Positions 10,039 through 20,970 of a stretch of 64,000 nucleotides of DNA are shown here, piece by piece (position 1 is the stretch's first letter; every line of letters starts with the position of its first letter). This DNA comes from Cinnamomum chago. Taxonomy: Eukaryota; Streptophyta; Magnoliopsida; Laurales; Lauraceae. Below the pieces are notes generated by a model. It did not search any database. It saw nothing but the letters and a program-made list of their open reading frames with translations, and was not told the DNA's origin. Position numbers and translations under genes: made by a program. The stretch is taken from NCBI GenBank assembly GCA_038049695.1, contig CP142452.1, positions 75,090,501 to 75,154,500 on the forward strand, given 5' to 3'.

Positions 10039-13000
10039 ATGAGGAGGTACAGTCCACCATACTATAGTCCCCCAAGGCGGGGTTATGGTGGCAGAGGAAG
10101 AAGTCCTCCAAGGAGGGGATATGGTGGCCGCAAAGGGCAGAACAATGGGAGCCTTTTAGTTCGGAACATTCCTTTGGATTGCAGGTAATAAATCTTAGAT
10201 GAACTTCCTTCAGAGACTATGTTATCATTGAACAGAAGATCTACTGTTAGCTGTGTCTCATGCTCTGCATCTCTTTACTGGTTTTCCTGCAATGTTTATA
10301 TAACCCTTTTCTTTCTATCTGCAGAGCAGAGGAACTTCGAGCTCCATTTGAAAGATTTGGGCCAGTAAGAGATGTGTATATACCGAAGGATTATTATTCA
10401 GGGTGAGATTTTCCAGATTGATAGCTTCTGCTTCATAAGAATTTGATTGTTATTGAAACTTTCACCTTTTTCATCCTTTCATTTTCTCCCATTTGATTAG
10501 GTTTTCATTTTTTTATTAGCAAATTAATTCTTTTAGAAATTGTGTATGATTTAACTAGATCACCATTCTAGGACAACTGCTTTATAACTTCTAGAAAGGG
10601 GCCCAGAATGCTCAACAATAGCTCAATCCTGATAGCTTGAAAGAAAATCCTCCTCTCTTATCCTTGGGCTTTTTTTATCGTGGTAGTAGGAGGAAGTACT
10701 TTTATTGATTTTGTTTTATTAAAGGAGGGGATTCTACTTTTGTCATCACATCAATTCTTCTGCATTTATTGTGAGTTACTTTTTGAACTGGTTCTCAGGG
10801 GGTAGTGTTGGTTTCAAGCTAAAACAAGCCCTGCATTTGAAGAAGGCCACTGTTTAGCATTTCCTAATCTATTGGTTTCTTCAAGGGTGTAGAATCTTTC
10901 TTGTTCAAATGAAGAAGTTCCTATATGAAGAGAAATTATATAATTCCCCTCAATAGAAGAAGTTGACCAATTGAAGTGTTTGCATGAGAAGATAAGTTTG
11001 GAGCAATGTTGATTTCAAGTGCTTCATACATATTCAAGCATGTGAAGAATTTGAAGTTCCATGCATTTTTGAAGTTCCCGTACAAACTGACTGTAGAAGA
11101 AAGGTCAGCCCTAAATCTTGGACTGCTAGCTGCTTTTGCAATAACTGGGCACTTCTTTCATGGAAGTTTTATAAAGCTGGTATATAGTTTTGCATCAGGA
11201 ATATAGTGAGGCATACTATGTGATGACTGTTTGGTGGAAGCTTAGTATGCCATGTGGTTTGTGAAACTCTCTCAGTTTTCTTCACTTCATTTTCACATCA
11301 TCAATGCAACTTTTCTTGAGGACACTTGACCTATTAAAATGTATTATGGCTGAGGTCCCACTTTTTGATTATCCAAACCATTCACATTATGGGATCTCTA
11401 CTGTGAATGAGAGATACTTAGGGGCATGCTTGTGCGGCACATCTTACATGTTAAATGAAAATGGTCTCCGAGGCACAATGATTTTCAGTTCCGTGTTAAT
11501 ATTTTCTGCTGTTATCTTTTCTTGAGGTAGAGGCATTTTCTGCAATTTTTGTGTGGAAAGCAGACCCCACTATAGCCCATGGTGCATTGAAAGATGCTCT
11601 CCCTATTGCAACCTTGAGGTTATGGGCTCTAGTCAGGTTGTCATCAGGGAGAAAAAAGAAAAGAGAGTCGAACTCAGAATGTTGAAAACCAAACTCTTTT
11701 GTCTTCAAACAAGCAGCAGAAACACATTTTAGCACGGAAAATGAAGTTCAGAAAATTGTTGCACACAAATATGCCCCTAAAGTTAGGTGACTGAGGTTCT
11801 AACATCATTAGATATCACAATTGGCTGTTTGTCTATTGTGAACCATTGGTTGGATAGCAGGGATAGTATGATAGGACAGATTATAAAATAACCTATCCTG
11901 TTGTAGTTCCCAGTATGAATGGCTTAAATTACTAGAATGAGGGTCTGTGCTGTACAGTTCTAGTCGAACAAAGAAAAAGAAAGAGGTAGGGAGGGGGAGG
12001 GAAAAGAAAGAAGAAAAAAAAATTGGGGGGAAGAGGGGGGGTGGTTCATGAAAATACGATTTCTCTTTCTTTCACATTGCTGACACCTCATCTTCTTTCC
12101 AGTTGAACCAAGTACTAAAAATTGATGTGTGTTCTATGCAGGGAACCACGTGGATTTGCTTTTGTGCAGTTTGTTGACCCGTATGATGCTTCAGAGGCTC
12201 AGCATCACATGAATAGGCAACTTTTCTGTGGAAGGGAGATCACTGTGGTTGTTGCTGCAGAAACCAGAAAGAGGCCTGAGGAAATGCGCAGTAGAGCCAG
12301 ACCGAGGTGTGTATTTGCTTATTTTTGCATTATCCTATTATTTTAGTAAATTCACCCATTATTTTTTAAGACAATGGTTATATTATAATAAAAAAAAATA
12401 TACAGCATAAGTAACACTCTAAAAAAAAGGAAAAGAGAACTGACATCACAAGAGAACTATACTGAAACAGGGAAGCTAGCGAGACGGAAACCAAAATAGA
12501 GGCCAAAATCCAGTAGCTCCAGAAAACAAAAGATAGAAGAGAACCACACAGCACCAACAACTATACATCTCACGTTGGAAGAGGAATTACATTTCCAATA
12601 AACATGGATTTTGCCTAATCTTTAAGCTAATTTATTTGCCTCTGAATGAAGTCCATGACTGAAAGAGGAGTTTTTAACAAGATTTGCTTCTGTCATAACC
12701 TCATCCACTGCCAATCTCCACTTGGCACCGCATTTACCTGAGGACCAACTTTTGGCACGTTGGAGCCTGACTCCATCATTGGTTAGGCTTTGCCTTCTAG
12801 CTTCAAGGAAATTAACCAGGATAACCATAATTTTTATCTATCTATTTATTTATTTTGAACCATTAGAATCTGTGAAATGATAGCCATTAACTCTGGTGCG
12901 TTCTTCACAGTTACCCATTGTTTTAAAAGAAAAGTGCATCTCTTCATATTGATCATATGATTATTATTCCTGATGCATAAAGTTTCCTTCTTCACAATGC

Positions 13001-15395
13001 TTCTATTATTTAAATATTCAAAGTCCTTATGAACAAGCACTTTTTTGTACAGCCGAGGGCCTTCAGGTTATGGTGGACGACGATCTTCTAATTATGGTAA
13101 ACCTGCTGTAATTGTACTGTGTTTAACATTTTATTACTTAGTTTATGGCAACCTGTATAAGCAATTTGCATTGTTTCTCTCTTTTTTTTGAATGGTTGCT
13201 TTCATTCACAAAAACCAGACAGTACAAGAGATGAGCACTGACAAGCTAAGACAGGAAACAGGGAATTGGCATTGTTTCTGTATGATAGTCTTTGCTGATT
13301 ATATTGATCTTTCGAAGTATTTTGTGAAGCTTCGCACATTCAGCGAACAAATTTTATAATTAATATTTCCATTGAAAATGGTTTTTTGCTTATAAGTAAT
13401 TTTTTTCTAGGGGAAATCAGATGAATGTCACTGCCACTGCTTCCCTATTTTTCATGTTTTCAACAGTGAATCTTCAATGATTTTTTACTCCTGCCTGAAG
13501 CTTAATGTTACTTTCATTATAAAATTTGATTGATGACTTGTTCTAAATTTCAGGGCGCTCCCGCTCTCGCTCGGTATCTCGGTCACGCTCTCCTTATTAC
13601 CCATCAAGTTCTAGAGCTCGACAAAGGTCAAGGTGAGATTTTGATTCTTGTACATGTTTAGATCTTAAGGTGATGGCAACAGAGGAGCATGCTATTGAAC
13701 CATTTGCTGAAATGGGGTGCATTTCCTTATTGATTGTCAGATCCTACTCTCCTGCCCCAAGACGGCGGGGTGATTACTCTGTTTCCCCAGTTAAAAGGCA
13801 AGCCAGCCGCTCGAGGTCCCCTGGGGGAGATCCTCCACAAGGTCGCAATCCTGACAACACTCGCAGAAGATCATACACTCCTGGTTACAGTGATGCAGAT
13901 CGGAATGATGCTGGCAATGGCTATGAACGGTAAGAAGGTTCCATAGGAGCTTGATAACTTTCCCAGCTGCTATATTACGTCATTTTGTAAGAAATATATG
14001 TTTAAAGTATTGTGTTGTTAGCTTGGACATTTGATTACTAGTTACCTATACTTCTCATCAAGCATTTCCTTTTAAACACATTACTTGGTCAATTCAACTG
14101 GTTTGTCTCCAGCTATAGTGTCCAACTGATTTTTCGGGGTGAGGTGCATTGTTGCACAGTGCATGTGGTAGGGCTGAGGCTCTCTTTTAAATGACAACAG
14201 AATAGTACTACATTTTTTTTTTAAATGTTGTGAGCAATTTGTTTGCTGTGCAAAAGTACGTTCAAAGAAGTAGATGAGTGTGTAGATAATATTCCATCCT
14301 TAAGTTGTTTGAATGCATTTTCTGAAGTTACTTGCAAACTCTTCAGTTGAGAAGCGGCGTTTGTCTAGAGTTTTTTAGAATTGGAGGAGATCCTTTTAAA
14401 GATGGAGGAACGCTTCTCTGGTGAATCCTCACAACTTTGTGTTAATGGAAAACACCAATGGTAGTGCAATCAAGTTGGCTCTTTCTGGAGAATGTTTACA
14501 GGGTTATTGTAGGACTGAGTTGAAAAGGATAATGGATTGGAGATGCCTTTCCCCCTTGGGTGTGGAGATAGAACATTTATCTTCGTAGCGAATCGTTGGG
14601 GCTTCACACTGTTGCAGAGATTTTGGAGATAAATGGTTCTTTCTTCATAGTGAATCCTTGGGGGGCTTCACAGTGTTGGCAGGGAGGGGCTTCACAGTGT
14701 TGGCAGGGATTTTGGAGATAAATGGTTTGATACAATGGTCAAGTCAGAAGTAACTTTTTTCAAATTAGTTGAGGGGCCGGTTCGCATCAAGCGAAGGCTG
14801 AAAGTTTATATGTTGGTTTACATTATTTTTTAATTTTCTTTTAATATATTTTTATAAGTAAGGGTAGGCTACATGGTATTAGGGGAGATTTTTTTTTTTT
14901 TTTTGGGAGAAAGGGGAGATTGTTAAAGGCCTTCCGGCCCACAATATGTTGTAAGGTCATATGAGCGACATCTGGGAGTTCAGTGAATTATCACTTGATA
15001 TACTTTGTTGCATAAGTCTCAAATGCTACTGTGTTCTCTTGTATCTTTAATGAGTTTCTTCATTTAATTTGTAGGTTACACATTATATTTATGCGCACAT
15101 ACAGTGAGGTCAATGAAATAGTTGCTTTCAATTTTGTGAATTTCTACCACCTTAGTTTGGTTTCCAAACAAACCTTCTTATTTTTCATTGAACCTGAGAC
15201 CTTAAAAGGACTCGCAACATTTTCCCCTTTTGCTTTTATATTTAGATAACCTTCATTTATGCATGTTGCCATTTCAGAAGAGATGCATATGCTGATGAAA
15301 GAAATGCTGATTGGAGATCACCTGGTCGTGCTTCTGGATCGCCACCTGGGTCACGTTCAAGATCTGCTGACTTGTCCCCCAGGCGGAGCAGATAA
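10039..15395 (+). CDS. SCL30: SC35-like serine/arginine-rich splicing factor, SCL30 type (8 exons, 7 coding)
   Basis: Coding exons: 10039-10184, 10325-10402, 12142-12306, 13053-13096, 13554-13632, 13741-13929, 15278-15395. All junctions are GT-AG and keep frame, giving 819 nt and 272 aa. The N-terminal tail (residues 1-37) carries the RYSPPYYSPPRRGYGG repeats typical of plant SCL proteins. One RRM spans about 38-115, with RNP2 LLVRNI at 39-44 and RNP1 RGFAFVQF at 78-85. An RS domain follows from about 145, dense in RS/SR and SP dipeptides, ending SPRRSR. SCL proteins bind pre-mRNA and U1-70K/U2AF-side partners in the nucleus to choose splice sites; SR protein kinases phosphorylate the RS domain. 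Length and motif order match Arabidopsis SCL30/SCL30A/SCL33, nearest to SCL30. Intron 3 of the gene (counting the leader intron as intron 1), which splits the RRM, is unusually long (1.74 kb) and may be alternatively spliced. Confidence 0.95.
10799..11179 (+). promoter_or_regulatory. Candidate regulated poison exon with GAAG cluster in the long SCL30 intron
   Basis: Inside the intron 10403-12141, a good acceptor (GGTTCTCAG, ending 10798) precedes a segment with about 13 GAAG words between 10838 and 11105. Possible donors follow at 11104 (AAAG|GTCAGC) and 11180 (GCTG|GTATAT). Inclusion after the exon ending at 10402 would meet a stop within three codons, so the product would be a target of nonsense-mediated decay. 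GAAG repeats in the equivalent long intron of Arabidopsis SCL33 are known to bind SCL33 and mediate autoregulation. The exon itself is my inference. Confidence 0.5.
14101..14735 (+). repeat. Dispersed repeat, copy 2, inside SCL30 intron 7
   Basis: It matches 2528-3375 without the MITE found there. The 3' part (about 14580-14735) carries a short local duplication of a GGGGCTTCACAGTGTTGGCAG phrase and of the TTTTGGAGATAAATGG phrase. The family is unknown. Confidence 0.7.
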
Positions 15396-15690
15396 TGAAT
15401 GGAGGCAAGGAAAAACTGTGTAGCTATCACCATCTATAAACTGGTTAGAGGCTACTTACTGCTGTTTCTGTTACTACTTCTGAGCTGATTGAACAGCAGT
15501 AGGGGATAACATGGTTTGCTGTGATATTAGTCATAACTTGGTTTAATCTGAGTCTCAAAGACATCAAATCCTTTTACTGTTAAATGCTTTACATGACAAC
15601 GTTCAAAAGTGGCTTTATGCTTTTTATGGCGCTTATTCTTCCTTGCCCTAAGTTCCGGAATGTTAGTGTGAAGTTATTTTGCTGTCATCA
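15396..15690 (+). other. SCL30: Probable SCL30 3' UTR
   Basis: Non-repetitive T-rich sequence follows the TAA stop at 15393-15395. No consensus AATAAA was seen before the next repeat, so the cleavage site is unknown. Confidence 0.5.
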
Positions 15691-15707
15691 AATTATTTAT
15701 TTATTTA

Positions 15708-15845
15708 TTGTTGTTGTTGTTGTTGTTATTATTATTGTTATTATTTGAGGACGCCGGTATCCCTAAGGTCTTTCACCGAGTAGAACTAATCCTCGGGTGG
15801 CACCCGGTAAACACACACGGGGCAAATATGGGGGTAGTTTCGATC
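15708..15845 (-). mobile_element. SINE fragment (3' part)
   Basis: Read on the minus strand, it contains GTTTACCGGGTGCCACCCGAGGATTAGTT followed by a GTCCTC end and an AATAATAAC-type tail (the TTG/TTA triplets at 15708-15746). The GTTTACC-x-GG ... GGATTAGT core is shared with the SINE copies at 20800 and 52854. The tRNA-like head is missing or too degraded to see. Confidence 0.55.
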
Positions 15846-17229
15846 ACTAAAAGTTATTTGATTAGCAGCCTTGTTTTGCATTCATGGATGGATGTCTGGA
15901 TGTCGAGAGGGCTTTTCTATATGGTGTTTCATCTCTGGGGGATTGTTGATGGTGCTGAAATTAGTTCTTTGTTTTAGGTCCTCAAAATTTAGTTGCTATA
16001 TGTGCAAAGCATCGGGATAGGAGTCAAAAGCTGATTTGTAATAAATTAGTACCAATATGAAAAATGGGATTATTCACCAGAAGCCATCCTACATGAAAAC
16101 AGTCATATGTAAATACTAAGTGCATTTGGGAGAATTTGCCACGTATCTGTAAATTTTAGTACATGCCGAGTTTTTCTTCCCGAACTTCTGAATGTAATTT
16201 TAGCATTTTCCATTTTTATGGCTACAGCAGATTTGATTAGATGTATGTAGCACGGGGAATCAGTATGCGTGCCTCAATGTAGGGCCTTTCACATGGGAAT
16301 GGGACGGGGGCGGGGGATTTAAAGATTTCCGTTGGCCTTTCATATCTGCAAAAAATCAGTCCAATTCTTAAACCCTATCATTTCCATCGAGGCCCCAACT
16401 GGTCGGATGGACCATCAGTTAGGTCCCACCCTATATATTTATATTTATATATAACTTTTAAGGGAAATGTGTATATTGCCCTGACCATGTTCACTGCATT
16501 GCGAACTTTCACTTGAGAGGGTCCCACATTTTATGGGCAGTTTTTGAGTGCCAAGAAGGTCCCACTGTTTATATCGGGTTGATAGCTGCCGTTGGACCCA
16601 TACAGTGGCAGCAAATGTTGATGTATCTCCAGGTACTTGAAAAATTGGATGGCTGATCTTTATTGGTAGAATTGATGTACACCTTTGTTTTTAAATACAG
16701 GGGGCAAATTTATCTCATGCTAGCTAGTAGTGCCCTGAATTTCATTCAGTATTAAACTACATACGTTGGGTGTCTTGCCTTGCGTGGGGCTTTGTGGCAG
16801 TGGGTAATGATATTCGCTTGGGTTTTTGCCAAAAGCCGGTAATAAGATAACTACCTACCTTTTTAACCAGCACCTATTTAATTTAGCTTAAGATTTTTTT
16901 GCTCCATGGTAAAAATAAAAGATAAGTGTTTACAGTGAGGGATGGATCAATTCGTGTTTGATCTATTAAGAAGCACTTAAGAAATTCTTTTTTGGGATCT
17001 CTTTCAGATTCTTTTGAGTTTAATGAGTGTACCTTACAAATAAAAAATAAAAAAATTTAATGAATGTTTTGATATTTGGGACCAATATGACAGTAATTTC
17101 TTTGAGCTAATAAGAAAAACTTAATAAATTTCAGGTGTGAGTTCCTAGGACTAGGATATAGGTCTTTAAGGAGTTTTGGATTTTAGTATATATATATTTA
17201 TATATTATATTTACAAATATAAACAAAAA
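15846..17229. other. Intergenic, no gene seen
   Basis: No coding signal. Phrases such as GGTCCCAC...GGATGG around 16390-16670 look like repeated intergenic DNA, but no ends could be set. Confidence 0.45.
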
Positions 17230-17987
17230 AGTATGAGGGTCGGGCCGGACCAGGCTGGGGTTGGTATTATTCAAGCCCAGCCCACTAATTTGCCTACTTC
17301 TCCGTGCCGTAATTCAAAACTAAACTTGAGTTGGTCAAGCGAACTTGAGTCAGGGCACAAGTCAAATGAATCTAATTGGGTCTATTGAAAACTCAGGCTG
17401 GTCTAAATTGCTATGACTGTATATCCTTTTTAAGTCACTCGGGCAATGCAAGTTATAGAACTATACTAAGTGACCCATACTCCATTGTTCATAATCTGGT
17501 AGGGTTGGCAATGGGTTGGGTTTGGCATTACAAGTAACATGCATAGGCTTAACCCAATATCCATCCATTTATTATAGGTTTGAACGTGTGAAGGTAAGAG
17601 CGGATGGTGCGGATTTTGTGAATCCTACCTCTTCATACATACCTGTGATTAACACAGATTTTTGGGCTAGTAGCTATTTAAAATATGCTCAGCGGAGTAG
17701 GATCCATAGCCCACTTGGCAAGGGACGCCCAAGACTTTCAAGACAACAAATCTCAATTGGAGAAGTTTCCAAGTAAGCATCCAACAGAGAGAAACTTCCT
17801 TAAATCAAGGAACATTACAACGGAGGGGTTTTCCAAAGTGACAAGGAGAGAGAGATTCTCTCCTGGTGGACGTCCAAGTTGCATTTTGGATTTTTCTTAT
17901 TTTAGGCTATTTTATTGATTTTTTTTAGGAGACTCATGTAGCAAGTTTCTTAATCAACTAGTTTAGATGAACGACTAGGGTTTTATC
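17230..17987. other. GC-richer hAT-like remnants, no gene seen
   Basis: GGGTCGGGCCGGACC near 17239 and TAGGGTTGGCAATGGG at about 17502 resemble the terminal and subterminal sequence of plant hAT (Ac-like) elements, but no matching second end was found. The remaining sequence shows no gene. Confidence 0.4.
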
Positions 17988-18164
17988 TAGGATGTCAAAT
18001 GGGCCGAGTCAACGGGCTATGGTCAACAGCTTGGCCCACAAGGCACGTTGGCCTGTTTGGCTTGGCCTGCCAGGCACGTGGGCTGCCCTCTGCGGCCCGC
18101 TAGTTACAGGTCGCCTGGCCCGCCCAAAAGTAACTGTTTTTTAAAAAATTATCCATTTTACAAC

Positions 18165-18165
<1 letters not shown>

Positions 18166-18201
<36 letters not shown>
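18166..18201. repeat. Poly-C tract of 36 bases
   Basis: Uninterrupted run of C, followed by CACCCCAC. It lies within the hAT element. Confidence 0.95.
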
Positions 18202-18702
18202 ACCCCACAAAACAGTCATAAAACGGTTATATAAGGGGTATTTTATGTCATTTTCAATTTTACAACGTCTATGATACTCTAACCCTCCTATTCTTTTTCT
18301 AAATTTATTAGTATTATTTATAATACTCTAACCCTCGAATATTTCAAGCCCTTTATCTGATTTCCATATTCCCACCTTAACTTCATAGTGATCTAGATAT
18401 TTGATTATGTAAATTTGGATAATAATTTAAGCAGATCGAGGTTTTGAGAAATAAAATTATAAAATTTGTTTGATATTGATCATTGTGGTTATCTGACTGG
18501 TATATAACAATCTTGGTAACTCGGACTTTTCTCAATATCTCATAAAAAATGATGCTTTTAGAAAATGAATTACGTATTAGACAAAAATTAACTTAACTAG
18601 TAAATATTTATCTGATAAAGACTTTTAAATAAGCTTTATGCTTAGTTGCATGTGTAAAAGGCAATTGTCCAATGGAATGATGGTTCAAAATTACTCATCA
18701 AC

Positions 18703-19001
18703 TACACTGAAAGGTGTAAGTCAAACATAATGTGTGTGTTTGGATGTATGGTAAATTGGAGTAAAGGAATAAGAATTGACAAAGAAGAGATAATTAGGAA
18801 CCTTAAAGAGACCTCTTTGGAATTGACACTCCAACATAGTTTGGCATCTGACAATTTTGTTAAAATGTCATAGTTTCCTAGAATTTGTGTTGATTGGGAT
18901 AAGAGGAAGTCACGTAATTGTTTGCTCTTTGGTGTATTTGTTTGATCTTTGTGTCGAATGAAATTATCCTTTTATTAAGAAAAAAATTACACTGAAAGGT
19001 G
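18703..19001 (+). mobile_element. 5'-truncated retroposon nested in the hAT element
   Basis: TACACTGAAAGGTG at 18703-18716 is repeated exactly at 18988-19001. The 271 bp between end in TTTATTAAGAAAAAAAT. A 14-bp target duplication and an A-rich 3' end indicate L1-type insertion. No coding part is kept. It is younger than its host element. Confidence 0.85.
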
Positions 19002-19305
19002 ATCCTTTGGATGAGTGGTTTTGATCCATGTCCCTCAATCTACACAAGTGGTTGATATAAAGTACCAAACACATACCAATGGGATCACATCACTAGATAG
19101 GTTTGAGCCTGGCCCATCCATTTAGTCAGTAGGATGCAAGCCCAATTAAACTCTTCTTAATATAAAAAATCGAAAAAAAAAATGAACGAGGCCCGCTTGG
19201 CCCGTCGGCCCGGCCCATGTCGGGCCGTGTCATGCTAGGGTTTTTCCCTAGCGGGCCGAGGTTGGAGCGGGCCATGCCGACCTGTTTGACATGCCTAGTT
19301 TTATC

Positions 19306-20799
19306 TATCTATAGGATAGAGGATTGTTTTGAGGTAAAACTACAAAATCACATGGAGTTATTTTTCTATCTTAATGAAAGTGTTGCATGTTTGCACCTCA
19401 ATTCATTGGTTGGCGGGACGGTGCAAATAGTGGGTTGAAGAGTAAAAACACACAAAAGTAACTCTTTCATTAATTGGGTCAGAAATGTCAACATGAGCTC
19501 TAATTCTCAGGTTGGTTTGGTGGCTCAGACGAGGAGTTGCTGCCACCCCTACTCCATGCCATTAATGTTCAAAAGGGGGTTGCTCCATAGTGCATGCTAG
19601 GATGATGTTGGTATTTTGCTCTGTACTGGGATGATGAATTGATGATGCTACTTAAGGACCCACTATATTGATTGATAATCTAATGGTCAAAGAAAGCCTA
19701 ACAATTAACGACATGTTGGAAAAAGTTTAGCTTAAAAGGCCAACCTCACCATATCCCTAATTCTGGACATGCGCCATCTCAATATAATACATGGTCATGT
19801 TGAATGCAAACCTAACACAGGAAAAAGTCAGCATATACAAGAACAAGCTTTAGTCGACCAATATCTTGCATGTAAACTGCAGAAAAATACAAAGACCAGG
19901 AAACTAGAGCAGTGATACGTACAAGTTGTCAACATTGAATAATGAAGTTTCATGTTAGATTAGATGATGGTGTACGTTATTAAAAAATTCTAATGTTGTT
20001 GTGGGACTTATGATTTGGTGATGGCTCGGTTGACAACTATCCTGTTTTTATTCATGACGCCCACAGATGGCAGGATATATGTTGTGTCCATGGAAATGAG
20101 TTGCTGGACCACATATAATGGACGGCCATTATAATTTGATAATCTGGGCCAGTAGATCTGTGAGATCTATGGTTTAATTTAGATAGAGGTCAGCAGAGCT
20201 AGCCTTGGCTTGGCTGGGTGGTAACCGTTCTGCACCGATCCCTGCCCAAATGTGTGAATGTTGTCGTCATCCTAATCACTTGAACAATGGCCCATGAGTT
20301 TTCATTGTCCAAATTAATATGCAGTCGATCCAAAAGGTCCAATCCATTCAGATGGATGTCAAACTTGGGAGCGATGACTATGAAAGGGGCCTTGTCTGCT
20401 GTTCCACTCGATTGGATCATAAGATGGGCCCACTTAGTGTCGGCCGAGGTCTTTCCATCAATAAAATATGGTGGATTATTTAGAAGGGAACAAGCTTTTA
20501 TAAACTATAAGTACACTCGCCAGTCATGGAGAATGAAGGAATGAGCAGCTACATGTGGATCAGAAACAGACCAAAACAGTTTTGAGTAAAATCATCATTT
20601 CACATGCCAACACCACTCCAAATTGGGGCATAATTATCAATCATACACAAAATGAGGGCCTTACCCATGTTTCTCACATGGTCCCGCAGAAACTTTAAGC
20701 ATGTTTGTGTGACATTGGAATTTTACGTTAGGTGGACTTGTAGTTTTGTGATTTCATGGAAAAGTGGTTTCGATCTCCCTTACCCTAGGAAATATGAAA
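19306..20799. other. Intergenic, no gene seen
   Basis: Short open frames are present but show no family features. The sequence has the look of degraded repeats (for example GATGGGCCCAC near 20423), without definable ends. Confidence 0.45.
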
Positions 20800-20970
20800 G
20801 TCTTTTTTTTTTCTTTTTTATCGGAGGGTTCCTAACCCTTTGGGCTGGACTAATTCTTCCGGGCCCAGAAGGAAGCCGGGTAAACTCCCCTGTAGCCCAG
20901 TGTGGTAGTATAGTTTCAAACCTACAACGTCCGGTGCAAACCATGGTCTTATGCCAATTGAACTGAAAAA
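20800..20970 (-). mobile_element. tRNA-derived SINE, copy with poly-T on the plus strand
   Basis: Read on the minus strand: an A-box-like CAGTTCAATTGGCATAAGACC, a B box GTTTGAAACT, then GAGTTTACCCGGCTTCC, GGAATTAGTCC-like core, AACCCTCCGAT and an A-rich tail. It is clearly the same family as 52854-53050. The 5' end is slightly degraded. Confidence 0.8.

Larger units (their letters stand above)
17988..19297. mobile_element. Non-autonomous hAT element, 1.31 kb, with perfect 8-bp target duplication
   Basis: The left end TAGGATGTCAAATGGGCC and the reverse complement of the right end, TAGGCATGTCAAACAGG, form imperfect inverted repeats of the TAGG-x-TGTCAA type found in plant Ac-like hAT elements. 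Both flanks carry GTTTTATC (17980-17987 and 19298-19305), an exact 8-bp duplication as expected for hAT. Subterminal regions are rich in GGCCCG words. No transposase frame exists. A 36-C homopolymer (18166-18201) and a nested retroposon lie inside. Confidence 0.9.

Noticed and set aside
11006-11206. 66-codon open frame in the SCL30 intron
   Set aside because: No protein family features. It overlaps the GAAG-rich segment and is better read as a regulatory intron or poison exon.
20199-20544. Overlapping open frames on both strands
   Set aside because: Neither frame shows a domain or splice-linked neighbours. The sequence resembles degraded intergenic repeat.
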